Shown here: positions 6,762 through 15,664 of the stretch, piece by piece
Layout of the letters: each line of letters begins with the position of its first letter
How positions within the stretch are numbered: position 1 is the stretch's first letter
NCBI RefSeq assembly: GCF_030646015.1
Contig: NZ_JAUSLT010000035.1
Location: 39,762 to 103,761, forward strand
Origin: Bradyrhizobium sp.
GTDB taxonomy: Bacteria > Pseudomonadota > Alphaproteobacteria > Rhizobiales > Xanthobacteraceae
Reading direction: 5' to 3'
DNA: 64,000 nucleotides
The notes under the pieces: generated by a model
Database searches by the model: none
Told to the model about the DNA's origin: nothing
What the model saw: only the letters and a program-made list of their open reading frames with translations
Translations under genes and position numbers: made by a program

Positions 6762-8815
6762 TGCGGAATCCCGTCGCTTGCTTGTTCTGTGGTCGCGGAA
6801 CCGCCCTTGGCGGCCCGCGGCATAATAATGCGAAATGTGGTGCCTTGTCCCAGTCTTGAATCCAGCATCATCCGGCCTCCGAGCTGCTGGGTAACCAGAT
6901 TATAAACGATATGCAGGCCCAATCCGGTGCCGCCCTCGTTGCGCCGGGTGGTAAAGAACGGGTCGAACGCCTGCCGCTGCACGTCCGGCGTCATTCCGGC
7001 CCCGTTATCGGCGAAAATGATTTCGACATCGTCACTGCCGCGCGGCCGCGCCGAAATCGAGATGGCGCCGCTTCGGCCGTCGGCAAAGGCGTGATTGGCC
7101 GCATTGAGGAACAGATTGGTCAGAATCTGGCCGTACGAGCCCGGATAGCCGTCGATCACCAGGCCTTCGGGCACGTCGACCGACAGCGTGATCGGAGAAC
7201 GCTTCAGTACCGGCCGCAGGCTCGCGATGATCTGGTCGGTCGCCTCCGACAGGCTGAACTGGCGGCGTTCGGCATGCGAGCGGTCCACCGCGACCTGCTT
7301 GAAGGACTGGATCAGTTCGCCGGCGCGATGCAGGTTCGCCACCAGCTGCCCGGCGGCGTCGCGGGACGAGCGGACGAATTCCTCCAGTTGCGACTTGCGC
7401 AGCTGCCCCTCGGACTTCAGCTCGGCCTCGAACATTTCGGCGCGGCGCGCGAAACTGGACGCCACCGTCAGGCTGATGCCGATCGGATTATTGACCTCAT
7501 GGGCGACGCCGGCGACCAGGCCGCCGAGCGCCGCCAGCCGTTCGGCGTCGATCAGGTTCTGCTGGGCGGCGTTGAGTTCGAGCAGGGCGCCCTCGGCCTT
7601 TTCCTTCGAGGTGCGCAGTTCGTCCTCGGTCTCGCGCTTGGCGATGGCGTTTTCGCGAAACACCTCGACCGCGCGCGCCATCGCGCCGACCTCGTCCTTG
7701 GCATTGGTGCCCTGCACGCGCCGGTCGTAATCGCCGGTCGTGATGGCGTGCATCGACGCCATGATCTGCTGCAGCGGCAGCCGGATCGAGAGCGCGATGA
7801 TGACGCCGGCGGTCAGGATGATGCCGAGAAAGATCACGGCGATCGACAGCACCTTGCGGGAAATGCTGGTCAGCGTGCGGTCGAAAGTGGCCTGCGCCTT
7901 CTGCTCGCGCTGGCGCATCTTGACCGACAGATTGTCGATCGCGCCGATCGCTTCGGCCTGGCTGGCGTCGATGGTGTTGCGCAAGAGCTCGGTCCGGCTC
8001 GCCAGTTGCTCCGACAGCTTGGCAAAGCCCTCGCGTAGCGCGGATGTCCTGGCCTGCAGCCGCTGCAGCGCCATGCGCTGCAGGTCGTTTTCGGCCAGTT
8101 CGGACATCTCCGGGATGGTTTTTTCGATGGTCTCGGTATTCCTGCGGGCGTCCTCGGCGGACGCCGTTGCCAGCGACAGATAATAGGCGTTGGCGGCGAC
8201 CAGCATCGCGGTGAACGCCTCGCGGGATTTGCCCAGCGACGGCCAGATCAGGGCCTCGCGGCGCCCGGTGGCGCCTTCGATGATCGAATACAGTCCGGCC
8301 ATGTCCTTGGCGGGAGCCAGCACCTGGTCCTGATAGGTCTTGGTAATCGTGGCCTGGACCGCGCGCAGCTCGCCGAAGCCGTTGAGGAATTTATCGGTGA
8401 CGCGCTCGAGTTCAGCGACCGACCCCGACAGCATCGGGTCGGTCGACGCGCGCGTGGTCAGCGTGCCCAGCACCGCCTCGCGCAAGAGCAGGATCTCCGC
8501 GAACAGTTCCGGGCTCGGCTGAGTGATGTAGCGATGGATCAGGTTCTGCAGCCGGCTGGTTTCGCTTTCCAGCAGCGCCAGGATCTTGTCGGATTCGCGG
8601 ACCTGCCGCACGTCGTCCCAGGCCGAACCGAGCACCTGGGCGCCGTTCCAGATCATGCCGGCAAGTACAACGACCACGGCCGAATTCAGCGCGGCGATCG
8701 ACAGGATGCGCCAGCGGATCGGCACCGCGCGGACCAGCCCGACGACCCGGGCACGGCCGCGCGCGGCGAGACCCGCCGGCCGTTCCATGCGTTCGTCTTG
8801 CCGCGGCAATGCCAA
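6731..8815 (-). CDS. Membrane histidine kinase with HAMP domain
   Basis: The product is about 694 residues. TM1 lies near residues 35-56 (ILSIAALNSAVVVVLAGMIW). A long helical periplasmic sensor region follows, then TM2 near 322-343 (VLSIAVIFLGIILTAGVIIA) and a HAMP domain. A coiled coil precedes the His box GLVAGVAHEVNNPIGISL (His about 439), and the ATPase motifs NLFLNAANHAFADG, FADNGAGM and GGTGLGLHIVYNL close the protein. The start is uncertain. TTG at 8815 has GGAG ten bases upstream and follows the stop of the preceding small ORF by 2 bases. ATG at 8788 lacks a good ribosome site. It is the first kinase of a three-gene operon. Confidence 0.9.
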   Translation of the reverse strand: MALPRQDERMERPAGLAARGRARVVGLVRAVPIRWRILSIAALNSAVVVVLAGMIWNGAQVLGSAWDDVRQVRESDKILALLESETSRLQNLIHRYITQPSPELFAEILLLREAVLGTLTTRASTDPMLSGSVAELERVTDKFLNGFGELRAVQATITKTYQDQVLAPAKDMAGLYSIIEGATGRREALIWPSLGKSREAFTAMLVAANAYYLSLATASAEDARRNTETIEKTIPEMSELAENDLQRMALQRLQARTSALREGFAKLSEQLASRTELLRNTIDASQAEAIGAIDNLSVKMRQREQKAQATFDRTLTSISRKVLSIAVIFLGIILTAGVIIALSIRLPLQQIMASMHAITTGDYDRRVQGTNAKDEVGAMARAVEVFRENAIAKRETEDELRTSKEKAEGALLELNAAQQNLIDAERLAALGGLVAGVAHEVNNPIGISLTVASSFARRAEMFEAELKSEGQLRKSQLEEFVRSSRDAAGQLVANLHRAGELIQSFKQVAVDRSHAERRQFSLSEATDQIIASLRPVLKRSPITLSVDVPEGLVIDGYPGSYGQILTNLFLNAANHAFADGRSGAISISARPRGSDDVEIIFADNGAGMTPDVQRQAFDPFFTTRRNEGGTGLGLHIVYNLVTQQLGGRMMLDSRLGQGTTFRIIMPRAAKGGSATTEQASDGIPQWPNRTMSST

Positions 8816-8817
8816 GG

Positions 8818-9135
8818 CTAATTCACTCCACCTTGCGAATTCGTTCGATCAGCCGCGCCATCATGACATCGCGCGGCATTTTTTGCGTCGATTCGAGCCA
8901 TGGCGGCTCTTGCAGATGTTCTATGGTGCGAAACGGGGGCGGTATCGGTCAACATGGTGGCCGACACGCAGGTCCCGGTCAGGGCTACAGCGACATTGCT
9001 GCGCTTGAGGTCTTCGCCCGTTGTACCGGCGGCGCGAAATTCCCGCGCCGCGGCACTCGTCGAGACCGCCGTCAGCGACAGCGCGACAACGAGTGTTACG
9101 GTCCGCGAAAGGCCGGCGCGGCTGTACACAGGCAA
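8818..9135 (-). CDS. Putative small exported protein preceding the kinase operon
   Basis: The reading frame encodes about 105 residues, beginning with a signal-like segment (TVTLVVALSLTAVSTSAAA) and then REFRAAGTTGEDLKRS. This faintly recalls the start of mature solute-binding proteins, but no such domain follows. The C-terminal half is Ala/Arg/His-rich and low in information. It ends two bases before the kinase start, and the kinase ribosome site lies inside its last codons, so coupling is possible. It could be a small periplasmic partner, a truncated binding-protein gene or a chance frame. I assign no function. Confidence 0.35.
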   Translation of the reverse strand: MPVYSRAGLSRTVTLVVALSLTAVSTSAAAREFRAAGTTGEDLKRSNVAVALTGTCVSATMLTDTAPVSHHRTSARAAMARIDAKNAARCHDGAADRTNSQGGVN

Positions 9136-9294
9136 AACTCATCCCCTTATGATGATGTCGACGGTGGGCAGGAAAGGTTCAACCCATTTAGCAGATGCCG
9201 CCTTCCGATAGCTATCCTGCCAGCGCCACGCGGGGCGTCAATGGTGCGCTGCGCTCAACCTTTTGCGGATTGAAACCGCTGGCTCAGGGCCTTA

Positions 9295-9324
9295 TTGAGG
9301 GCCTTCACGTTGAGGGCCTTCACG
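9295..9324. repeat. Two tandem copies of a 15-bp unit
   Basis: ttgagggccttcacg occurs twice head to tail, 43 bases upstream of the UgpB-like gene start. A third partial copy (cagggcctta) precedes it. It falls where an operator or leader could be. Confidence 0.7.
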
Positions 9325-9366
9325 CGCGAGAGCGGCGTTTCGGCCGCCACAGATTAGATTGGTTGT

Positions 9367-10695
9367 ATGGTGAATTCGGCTCTGAGATTTCTGCAGCTCG
9401 CGGCCGTTGCCGCAATGGTCACACTGGCGTCTCCGGCATGGGCGGTCACCGAGATCATGTGGTGGCACGCGATGTCGGGCGAACTCGGCCGGCAGCTGGA
9501 GAAGCTGGCGTCTGATTTCAACACATCGCAATCCGAATACCGGATCGTGCCGAGCTACAAGGGAAACTACACCGAAACCGTCACCGCGGCGATCTTCGCA
9601 TTTCGCTCGCGCAGCCAGCCCACCATCGTTCAGGTCAACGAAATCGCGACCGCGACCATGATGGCGGCGAAGGGCGCGATCTATCCGGTGTATGAGCTGA
9701 TGCGAAACGAGACCGAGGCGTTCTCGCCGGCCGCCTATCTTCCTGCGGTGACCGGCTACTATGCCGACGTCGCCGGCAACATGCTGTCGTTCCCGTTCAA
9801 CGCCTCGACGCCGATCCTCTACTACAACAAGGATCTGTTCCGCGCCGCCGGCCTCGATCCCGAAGTGCCGCCGAAGACCTGGCCCGAGGTCGGCGCGGCC
9901 GCGAAAAAACTGCGGGGGTCCGGCGCGGTTTGCGGCTTGACCACCTCCTGGCCGTCATGGATCAACGTCGAGAATTTTTCCGCATTCCACAATCTGCCGA
10001 TTTCCACCATGGCCAATGGCTTCGGCGGTCTCAATGCCGAACTCAATTTCAACAATCCGGTGATGGTGCGCCATGTCGCGCAACTGACGGAATGGCAGGC
10101 CACCAAGGTGTTCGATTACAGCGGCCGGGCGCAAACCGCGGAGCCGCGCTTTCAAAAGGGCGAATGCGGCATCTTCCTGGGGAGTTCGGCGACGCGCGCG
10201 GACATCAAGGCCAATTCGAAATTCGAGGTCGGCTACGGCATGCTGCCGTACTGGCCCGACGTCGCAGGCGCGCCGCAAAACACCATCATCGGCGGCGCCA
10301 CTTTGTGGGTGCTGCGGGACCGGCCGCGTGTCGAATACAAGGGCGTGGCGAAATTCTTCGCCTATCTGTCGAAGCCGGAGGTTCAGGCCGCCTGGCACCA
10401 GAACACTGGCTATCTGCCGGTGACTCGGGCGGCGTTCGACCTGACCCGCGCGCAGGGTTTTTACGATCGCAATCCGGGTGCGGCGATCTCGATCGAGCAG
10501 ATGACCTTGAAGCCGCCGACCGAAAATTCGCGCGGCGTCCGGCTCGGCTCCTTCGTCCTGGTCCGCGGCGTGATCGAAGACGAGCTGGAGCAGGCCTTCA
10601 GCGGCAAGAAGTCCGCGCAGGAAGCGCTGGATTCCGCCGTCGAGCGCGGCAACCGGCTGCTGCGCCAGTTCGAGCGGGCAAATCCGGACCGGTAG
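9367..10695 (+). CDS. UgpB-like extracellular solute-binding protein
   Basis: The 442-residue protein has a signal peptide (LRFLQLAAVAAMVTLASPAWA) followed by VTEIMWWHAMSGELG. That start, the FPFNASTPILYYNKDLF segment and GGATLWVLRD are typical of family-1 solute-binding proteins of the glycerol-3-phosphate (UgpB) type. No matching permease or ATPase genes are adjacent. It is divergent from the histidine kinase operon and 12 bases upstream of the APH-like kinase gene. It may be an orphan binding component for a distant transporter or a ligand sensor for the kinase. Glycerophosphate specificity is not shown. Confidence 0.88.
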   Translation: MVNSALRFLQLAAVAAMVTLASPAWAVTEIMWWHAMSGELGRQLEKLASDFNTSQSEYRIVPSYKGNYTETVTAAIFAFRSRSQPTIVQVNEIATATMMAAKGAIYPVYELMRNETEAFSPAAYLPAVTGYYADVAGNMLSFPFNASTPILYYNKDLFRAAGLDPEVPPKTWPEVGAAAKKLRGSGAVCGLTTSWPSWINVENFSAFHNLPISTMANGFGGLNAELNFNNPVMVRHVAQLTEWQATKVFDYSGRAQTAEPRFQKGECGIFLGSSATRADIKANSKFEVGYGMLPYWPDVAGAPQNTIIGGATLWVLRDRPRVEYKGVAKFFAYLSKPEVQAAWHQNTGYLPVTRAAFDLTRAQGFYDRNPGAAISIEQMTLKPPTENSRGVRLGSFVLVRGVIEDELEQAFSGKKSAQEALDSAVERGNRLLRQFERANPDR

Positions 10696-10707
10696 TTGTG
10701 ATATCAG

Positions 10708-11658
10708 ATGCATTCACTGCCAAGTCTCTCGAATTTCGAAAGCTTCGAGACATGGCGCGCCGATGCGTCGCAGTGTCTGCCGGCGGCGCTCGATATCGCG
10801 CAAAGTCACGGATTGCCGCATGCGGACGCGCATGTCTTTGCGACCGGGACCAATCTCGTGGTCGGGCTCGATGAGCATCTGATCCTGAAGCTGTTTCCGC
10901 CATCGTTGCGCGGCCAGTTCGAGTCGGAGCGGATTTCGCTGGCGCAGCTGCGTGGGCGGCTCAGCGTCCCGATTCCGGAGATCGTGCTCGAAGGCGAGCG
11001 CGACCGATGGCCGTATCTCGTTATCACGCGGCTGCCCGGAGTGGTGGGCAGCGAGGCATGGCAGGTTCTGCCGGAGGACCAGAAGGAGCGTGTGCTGGCT
11101 CAGATCGGCGAGACCATCGCACAGGTGCAGCGCGCGCCGGTCGGCGACCTCGCCGGGATCGAACCAGGCTGGTCGCAGTTCATGGCCCGGCAAATCGCGG
11201 GGTGCCGGACGAGGCATGAGCGCCTCGGATTGTCGCACAAATTTCTCGATGGGTTCGACGATCTGCTTGCCGACGCCGAGGCGCTGACGGCGCTGGACGC
11301 GCCGCCGGTCATCCTGACCGGGGAATACATCCCGGAGAATTTCTTGCTGAGTTGCGACAACGGAGACTGGCGGCTTTCGGGGCTGATCGACTTCGGCGAC
11401 GTGATGACGGGAAGGGCCGAATACGACCTGCTCGGCCCCAGCGCCTTCATGACCGCCGGGATGCCGGGTCGCGTCCGCAGTCTGTTCAGCGGATTCGGCT
11501 ATTCCAGCGCGGAGATCGATTTCACATTAAAGCGCCGGTTGATGGTGCTGATGCTGCTGCACCGCTTCAGCGATCCCGTCAGACACATCTGCATCGAGGG
11601 CTGGCAACACAAAGCCGGCGACCTCGTCCAGTTACAGGAATTGCTCTGGCCGAATTGA
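10708..11658 (+). CDS. APH-family phosphotransferase-like protein
   Basis: The 316-residue product has the kinase-like fold of aminoglycoside/hygromycin-type phosphotransferases. The N-lobe has HLILKLFPP, the hinge has WPYLVITRLPG and the metal-binding motif is LSGLIDFGDV. The catalytic loop, usually HGDxxxxN, reads ILTGEYIPENFLL: Asn is kept, but His and the catalytic Asp are Thr and Glu. Related subfamilies also show Glu here, so activity is not excluded. It lies 12 bases downstream of the UgpB-like gene, so one operon is likely. The substrate is unknown, and it should not be assumed to confer antibiotic resistance. Confidence 0.75.
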   Translation: MHSLPSLSNFESFETWRADASQCLPAALDIAQSHGLPHADAHVFATGTNLVVGLDEHLILKLFPPSLRGQFESERISLAQLRGRLSVPIPEIVLEGERDRWPYLVITRLPGVVGSEAWQVLPEDQKERVLAQIGETIAQVQRAPVGDLAGIEPGWSQFMARQIAGCRTRHERLGLSHKFLDGFDDLLADAEALTALDAPPVILTGEYIPENFLLSCDNGDWRLSGLIDFGDVMTGRAEYDLLGPSAFMTAGMPGRVRSLFSGFGYSSAEIDFTLKRRLMVLMLLHRFSDPVRHICIEGWQHKAGDLVQLQELLWPN

Positions 11659-11687
11659 CCGGCATGGCACCGGTCCGCGCTATCGAA

Positions 11688-11867
11688 CTACAGCTCGACC
11701 ATATCAAAATCGCTCTTGGCGGTGCCGCACTCCGGACAGACCCAGTCGTCCGGAACGTCGGCCCATCGCGTGCCGGGTGTGAGGCCTTCGTCCGGATCGC
11801 CCACGGCTTCGTCGTAGATGTAGCCGCAGGTCCGGCATTGCCATGATTTGTAGGGCTCGGCGTTCAT
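11688..11867 (-). CDS. Rubredoxin
   Basis: The 59-residue protein has both iron-binding pairs, [10 protein letters not shown] (Cys 11 and 14) and CPECGTAK (Cys 44 and 47), with the conserved [12 protein letters not shown] between them. Rubredoxin holds one iron on four Cys and is a cytoplasmic one-electron carrier. AAGG lies upstream of the ATG at 11867. It follows the flavin reductase-like gene by 47 bases on the same strand, so the two are probably co-transcribed and may share an electron path. Confidence 0.95.
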   Translation of the reverse strand: MNAEPYKSWQCRTCGYIYDEAVGDPDEGLTPGTRWADVPDDWVCPECGTAKSDFDMVEL

Positions 11868-11914
11868 CTGGATCGTCCTTTCTGCGATGCGGGAATTTTC
11901 CCCGCGAGGCGTCG

Positions 11915-12532
11915 TTATGCAGCAGGCACGACCGGGGCGGGCGGGAACACCATCCGGTCGTCGGTCCGGCAATAGCGGTCGGCGAACATGCGACCGATCG
12001 GATGATAGCGGTCCATGTGGACGCGCATGGCGTCGCGATCCCACAATTCGTCGCGGATGTGGAAATTGATGCCTTCGCCCATGATGAGCTGGCGGTCGCC
12101 GTTCACATCGATGGTTTTCCAGGTCTTGCATTCCATCGACCATGGCGCGTCGGCAAGCCGCGGCACCGCGATTTTGGTCGAGGGCGAAAGCTTCAGTCCG
12201 AGATAGCCGGGCTCGCCGATCTCGGGCGGAAAGTCGCCGCTGGAATCGTGCATCGCCCGCGCCAGCGGCTCATCGGTCATGTGGACGACGAATTCCCCTG
12301 ATCGCTGGATGTTGACCACCGTGTCCTTGACGCGGCCGTCGGGCCGCAAATTGGCGGCGAACATGCACAGCGGCGGATCCTCGCAGAACACGTTGAAGAA
12401 GCTGAACGGCGCGGCGTTGACCACGCCGGTGGGGCCGATGGTCGTGACCCAGGCAATCGGCCGCGGCAACACGAAGGCCGTCAGTACCTTGTAGCGTTCG
12501 CGAGGTCCGAGTTCGTCGGGCGTGTATTGCAT
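11915..12532 (-). CDS. Flavin reductase-like FMN-binding protein
   Basis: The product is about 205 residues. ALVLPRP-like sequence ([16 protein letters not shown]), [16 protein letters not shown] and the later [10 protein letters not shown] are signatures of the flavin reductase domain, a split-barrel FMN-binding fold. I chose the ATG at 12532 ([15 protein letters not shown]), which begins at the conserved domain; the frame extending to 12571 adds a basic, unlikely N-terminus. Members reduce free flavin or act as flavoenzymes, and the specific substrate cannot be read from the sequence. It forms an apparent operon with the rubredoxin. Confidence 0.85.
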   Translation of the reverse strand: MQYTPDELGPRERYKVLTAFVLPRPIAWVTTIGPTGVVNAAPFSFFNVFCEDPPLCMFAANLRPDGRVKDTVVNIQRSGEFVVHMTDEPLARAMHDSSGDFPPEIGEPGYLGLKLSPSTKIAVPRLADAPWSMECKTWKTIDVNGDRQLIMGEGINFHIRDELWDRDAMRVHMDRYHPIGRMFADRYCRTDDRMVFPPAPVVPAA

Positions 12533-12721
12533 GGTGCATTCCCAGTTTTGACCGGATCTCCGGCGCGCCACCTTGTCGCAAAAACGGACGCGGTTCGAGA
12601 TGGCACCGTCGATGAGCGGCAGTAAGCGAAGATGCGGGACTTTCGCCTTTTGCCGACGCCTTGGCGATGTTCCGCGGCTTGGCCTACCGCCCTGCGCCCA
12701 ACAAACGAGCCAGACAAGAAT

Positions 12722-12762
12722 ATTGCATAATTTTTGAGCAGTTATCTCTCTTTGTATGCAAT
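12722..12762. promoter_or_regulatory. Candidate operator for the amide-uptake operon
   Basis: attgcata (12722-12729) and tatgcaat (12755-12762) are exact inverted copies whose centres are 33 bases apart, about three helical turns. The right half lies within ttgtatgcaa, which resembles ttgtgtacaa at 25646-25655 upstream of the convergent partner operon. The site is 157 bases upstream of the binding-protein start. A GntR-family protein encoded in this operon is the obvious candidate, by inference. The rest of the 386-base gap (12533-12918) shows no gene. Confidence 0.4.
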
Positions 12763-12918
12763 GCTGGGCTCAGCCGGGGAGACGACGCCCAAGCCAACTT
12801 CGGCTATTCGACAATTGAATCATGGTCTTAGCGCCACATTAGCCTTCCATTAAGATTTGGCACAAACCTTGCGATGCCGGTTCCACAGCCGATCTCGTCC
12901 GTAGCTTTGGAGCATCAC

Positions 12919-14538
12919 ATGAAGCGTCGCGATTTTCTGAAATCCGTCACCGGGGTAGCGGCAGGCGCCATGGTGCCGGCGCCGGCGATCTGGTCCGCCG
13001 CCAAGGCCCAGGCCCGCTCCGAGACGCTGCTGATCGTATCGGAAAGCGGTCCCAACAACCTCGACATCCATGGCGTCGGCACCAACGTGCCCGGTTACGA
13101 GGTTTCGTGGAATTGTTACGACCGGCTGATCACCCACGAAATGAAGACCGGCCCCGGCGGCGTGGCTTACTACGACCGCGACAAGTTCAAGCCCGAACTC
13201 GCCGAAGACATGAAGGTCGGCGACATGTCGGTGACCTTCAAGCTGAAGAAGAACGCCAAATTTCACGACGGCGCGCCGGTCACGGCGAAGGACGTCAAAT
13301 GGTCGCTCGACCGCGCGGTTAGCGTCGGCGGCTTCCCGACCTTCCAGATGGGCGCCGGCTCGCTGACCAAGCCCGAGCAGTTCGTGGTGGTCGACGACAG
13401 CACGGTGCGGATCGACTTCGCCAAGAAGGACCGCCTGACGATTCCCGATCTCGCCGTGATCGTGCCCTGCGTGATCAATTCCGAACTGGTGAAGAAGAAC
13501 GCCAGCGAGAAGGATCCCTGGGGTCTCGAATATACCAAGCAGCAGACCGCGGGCTCCGGCGCCTACAAGGTGACGAAATGGACCGCCGGGACCGAAGTGA
13601 TCATGGAGCGCAATGACGACTGGGTCGGCGGCCCGATGCCCAAGGTCAAACGCGTGATCTGGCGCATGGTGCCGCAGGCCGGCAACCGCCGCGCGCTGCT
13701 GGAGCGCGGCGACGCCGATATCTCCTACGATCTGCCCAACAAGGATTTCGTCGAGCTGAAGGATAGCGGCAAGCTCAACATCGTGTCGGTGCCGTATTCC
13801 AACGGCGTCCAGTACATCGGCATGAACGTCAAGATCCCGCCGTTCGACAATCCGAAGGTGCGCGAGGCGGTCGCCTGCGCGATCCCCTACCAGAAGATCA
13901 TGGATGTGGTGCTGTTCGGCCTCGCCAAGCCGATGTTCGGCGCGGCGGCCAACGCGCCGACCGAGGTGGCGTGGCCGCAGCCGACCAAATTCGTCACCAA
14001 TATCGAGAAGGCCAGGGCGCTGCTGGCCGAGGCCGGCTTTCCCAACGGTTTCGAGACCACGCTGTCGTTCGATCTCGGCTTCGCCGGCGTCAACGAGCCG
14101 CTCTGTATCCTGGTGCAGGAAAGCCTCGGGCAAATCGGTATCAAGACCACGATCAACAAGATCCCGGGCGCCAACTGGCGTACCGAGCTGAACAAGAAGG
14201 CGCTGCCGCTCTACACCAACGTGTTCTCCGGCTGGCTCGACTACCCCGAGTACTTCTTCATCTGGTGCTACGACGGCAAGAATTCGATCTTCAATACCAT
14301 GAGTTACCAGTCGAAGGAGATGGACGCCTTCATCCATGGCGCCGTCGATGCCGCCGCGATCGGCGACAAGGCGGTTTACGAGAAGGACGTGAAAGGCTTC
14401 GTCGACCTGGCGTTCAAGGACATTCCCCGCATTCCGCTCTACCAGCCCTATGTCAACGTCGCGATGCAGAAGAATGTCTCGGGCTACCAGTACTGGTTCC
14501 ACCGAAGGCTGGATTACCGCGCCCTGGTGAAGGCGTAA
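12919..14538 (+). CDS. Peptide/nickel-type ABC transporter substrate-binding protein
   Basis: The product is about 539 residues and begins MKRRDFLKSVTG, a twin-arginine (Tat) signal, followed by a hydrophobic stretch and an Ala-rich cleavage region (WSAAKAQA). The body is a family-5 solute-binding protein with FKLKKNAKFHDGAPVTAKDV and LERGDADISYDLP. GGAG lies 7 bases before the ATG at 12919, so an upstream in-frame ATG at 12874 is not needed. It is the first gene of an operon with two permeases, a fused ATPase and the AtzG/E/H-like genes. The ligand is probably a small amide or carboxyurea rather than a peptide, an inference from the neighbours. Confidence 0.93.
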   Translation: MKRRDFLKSVTGVAAGAMVPAPAIWSAAKAQARSETLLIVSESGPNNLDIHGVGTNVPGYEVSWNCYDRLITHEMKTGPGGVAYYDRDKFKPELAEDMKVGDMSVTFKLKKNAKFHDGAPVTAKDVKWSLDRAVSVGGFPTFQMGAGSLTKPEQFVVVDDSTVRIDFAKKDRLTIPDLAVIVPCVINSELVKKNASEKDPWGLEYTKQQTAGSGAYKVTKWTAGTEVIMERNDDWVGGPMPKVKRVIWRMVPQAGNRRALLERGDADISYDLPNKDFVELKDSGKLNIVSVPYSNGVQYIGMNVKIPPFDNPKVREAVACAIPYQKIMDVVLFGLAKPMFGAAANAPTEVAWPQPTKFVTNIEKARALLAEAGFPNGFETTLSFDLGFAGVNEPLCILVQESLGQIGIKTTINKIPGANWRTELNKKALPLYTNVFSGWLDYPEYFFIWCYDGKNSIFNTMSYQSKEMDAFIHGAVDAAAIGDKAVYEKDVKGFVDLAFKDIPRIPLYQPYVNVAMQKNVSGYQYWFHRRLDYRALVKA

Positions 14539-14540
14539 GT

Positions 14541-14623
14541 GGCGAGTGGCGAGTAGCGAATAGGGGGTAGCGAAGAGTGAGAGAGAGCAGCGACGGTTTT
14601 CCATTCGCCATTCGCTATTCGCC
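14541..14623. repeat. Imperfect inverted repeat between binding-protein and permease genes
   Basis: ggcgagtggcgagtagcgaata near 14541 is nearly complementary to cattcgccattcgctattcg near 14602. The pair can fold into a long imperfect hairpin between the first two genes of the operon. Such structures often stabilise the upstream binding-protein message, but that is inference here. Confidence 0.6.
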
Positions 14624-14650
14624 ATCCGCGCACTCCGCGAGTGCCATGCC

Positions 14651-15664
14651 ATGCTGACCATGATCGGCAAACGGCTGATGTTCGCGATCCCGAGTCTGAT
14701 CGGGGTCGTGATCGTCACGTTCCTGCTGACCCGCGCGCGGCCCGGCGATCCCGCGGCGTATTTCGCCGGCCCGGCCGCAACCAAGGAGGCGGTCGAGCAG
14801 ATCCGCAAGAAACTCGGGCTCGACAAGCCGCTGATCGAGCAGTTCTTTCGCTACACCGCCGATCTGGCGCGCGGCGATTTCGGCAATTCGCTCACCACCG
14901 GCCAGCCGGTCGCGACCGAAATCAAGAACCGCCTGCCGGCCTCTGCCGAACTGACATTGCTCGGTCTCGTGGTGTCGATCGTGATCGCAATTCCGCTCGG
15001 CGTGCTCGCGGCGACAAGGCCGGGCTCGTGGATCGACCATCTCTGCCGGGTGACGACGACGGCCGGCGTGTCGCTGCCGGTGTTCTTCACCGGCCTCGTG
15101 CTGGTCTATGTGTTCTATTTCAGGCTGGGGTGGTCGCCGGCGCCGCTGGGCCGGCTCGACGTGTTCTACAGCGCGCCGCCGGCGGTGACCGGCTTCTATC
15201 TGATCGATGCCATCATCGCGCGCGATTTCGAAACGTTTCGTTCGGCGCTGAGCCAGTTGATCCTGCCGGCGGCGACGCTGGCGGTCTTCTCGCTGGCGCC
15301 GATCGCGCGCATGACGCGGGCCTCGATGCTGGCGGTGCTGTCGTCGGATTTCGTGCGCACCGCGCGCGCCAGCGGGCTGTCGCCGGGCACCGTCATCGTC
15401 ACCTACGCCTTCCGCAACGCCATGCTGCCGGTCATCACCACGCTCAGCATGGTGTTCTCGTTCCTGCTCGGCGCCAACGTGCTGGTGGAGAAGGTGTTCG
15501 CCTGGCCCGGCATCGGCTCCTACGCGGTGGAAGCCCTGATCTCGTCGGACTTCGCGCCGGTGCAGGGTTTTGTCCTCACCATGGCGGTGATGTACGTGCT
15601 GCTCAACCTGTTGATCGACATTCTCTATGGCGTCATTGATCCGCGAGTGAGGTTGGAAGGATGA
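14651..15664 (+). CDS. ABC transporter permease, DppB type
   Basis: The 337-residue protein has an N-terminal helix (RLMFAIPSLIGVVIVTFLLT) and the DppB-type domain ending GVIDPRVRLEG. The permease signature is visible around RTARASGLSPGTVIVTYAFR, with the EAA-like loop that contacts the ATPase. About six membrane helices are expected. It overlaps the next permease gene by 4 bases. It forms the membrane channel with the DppC-like protein for the substrate delivered by the preceding binding protein. Confidence 0.93.
   Translation: MLTMIGKRLMFAIPSLIGVVIVTFLLTRARPGDPAAYFAGPAATKEAVEQIRKKLGLDKPLIEQFFRYTADLARGDFGNSLTTGQPVATEIKNRLPASAELTLLGLVVSIVIAIPLGVLAATRPGSWIDHLCRVTTTAGVSLPVFFTGLVLVYVFYFRLGWSPAPLGRLDVFYSAPPAVTGFYLIDAIIARDFETFRSALSQLILPAATLAVFSLAPIARMTRASMLAVLSSDFVRTARASGLSPGTVIVTYAFRNAMLPVITTLSMVFSFLLGANVLVEKVFAWPGIGSYAVEALISSDFAPVQGFVLTMAVMYVLLNLLIDILYGVIDPRVRLEG

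Noticed and set aside
10708..11658. Calling the APH-fold gene an antibiotic resistance gene
   Set aside because: The catalytic loop is changed and its operon partner is a sugar-phosphate-type binding protein. The fold alone does not show drug modification.
12850..14826. A 658-codon open frame on the minus strand
   Set aside because: It lies opposite the solute-binding protein and permease genes, is rich in His, Arg and Gly, and shows no domain. It is a by-product of GC-rich codon use.
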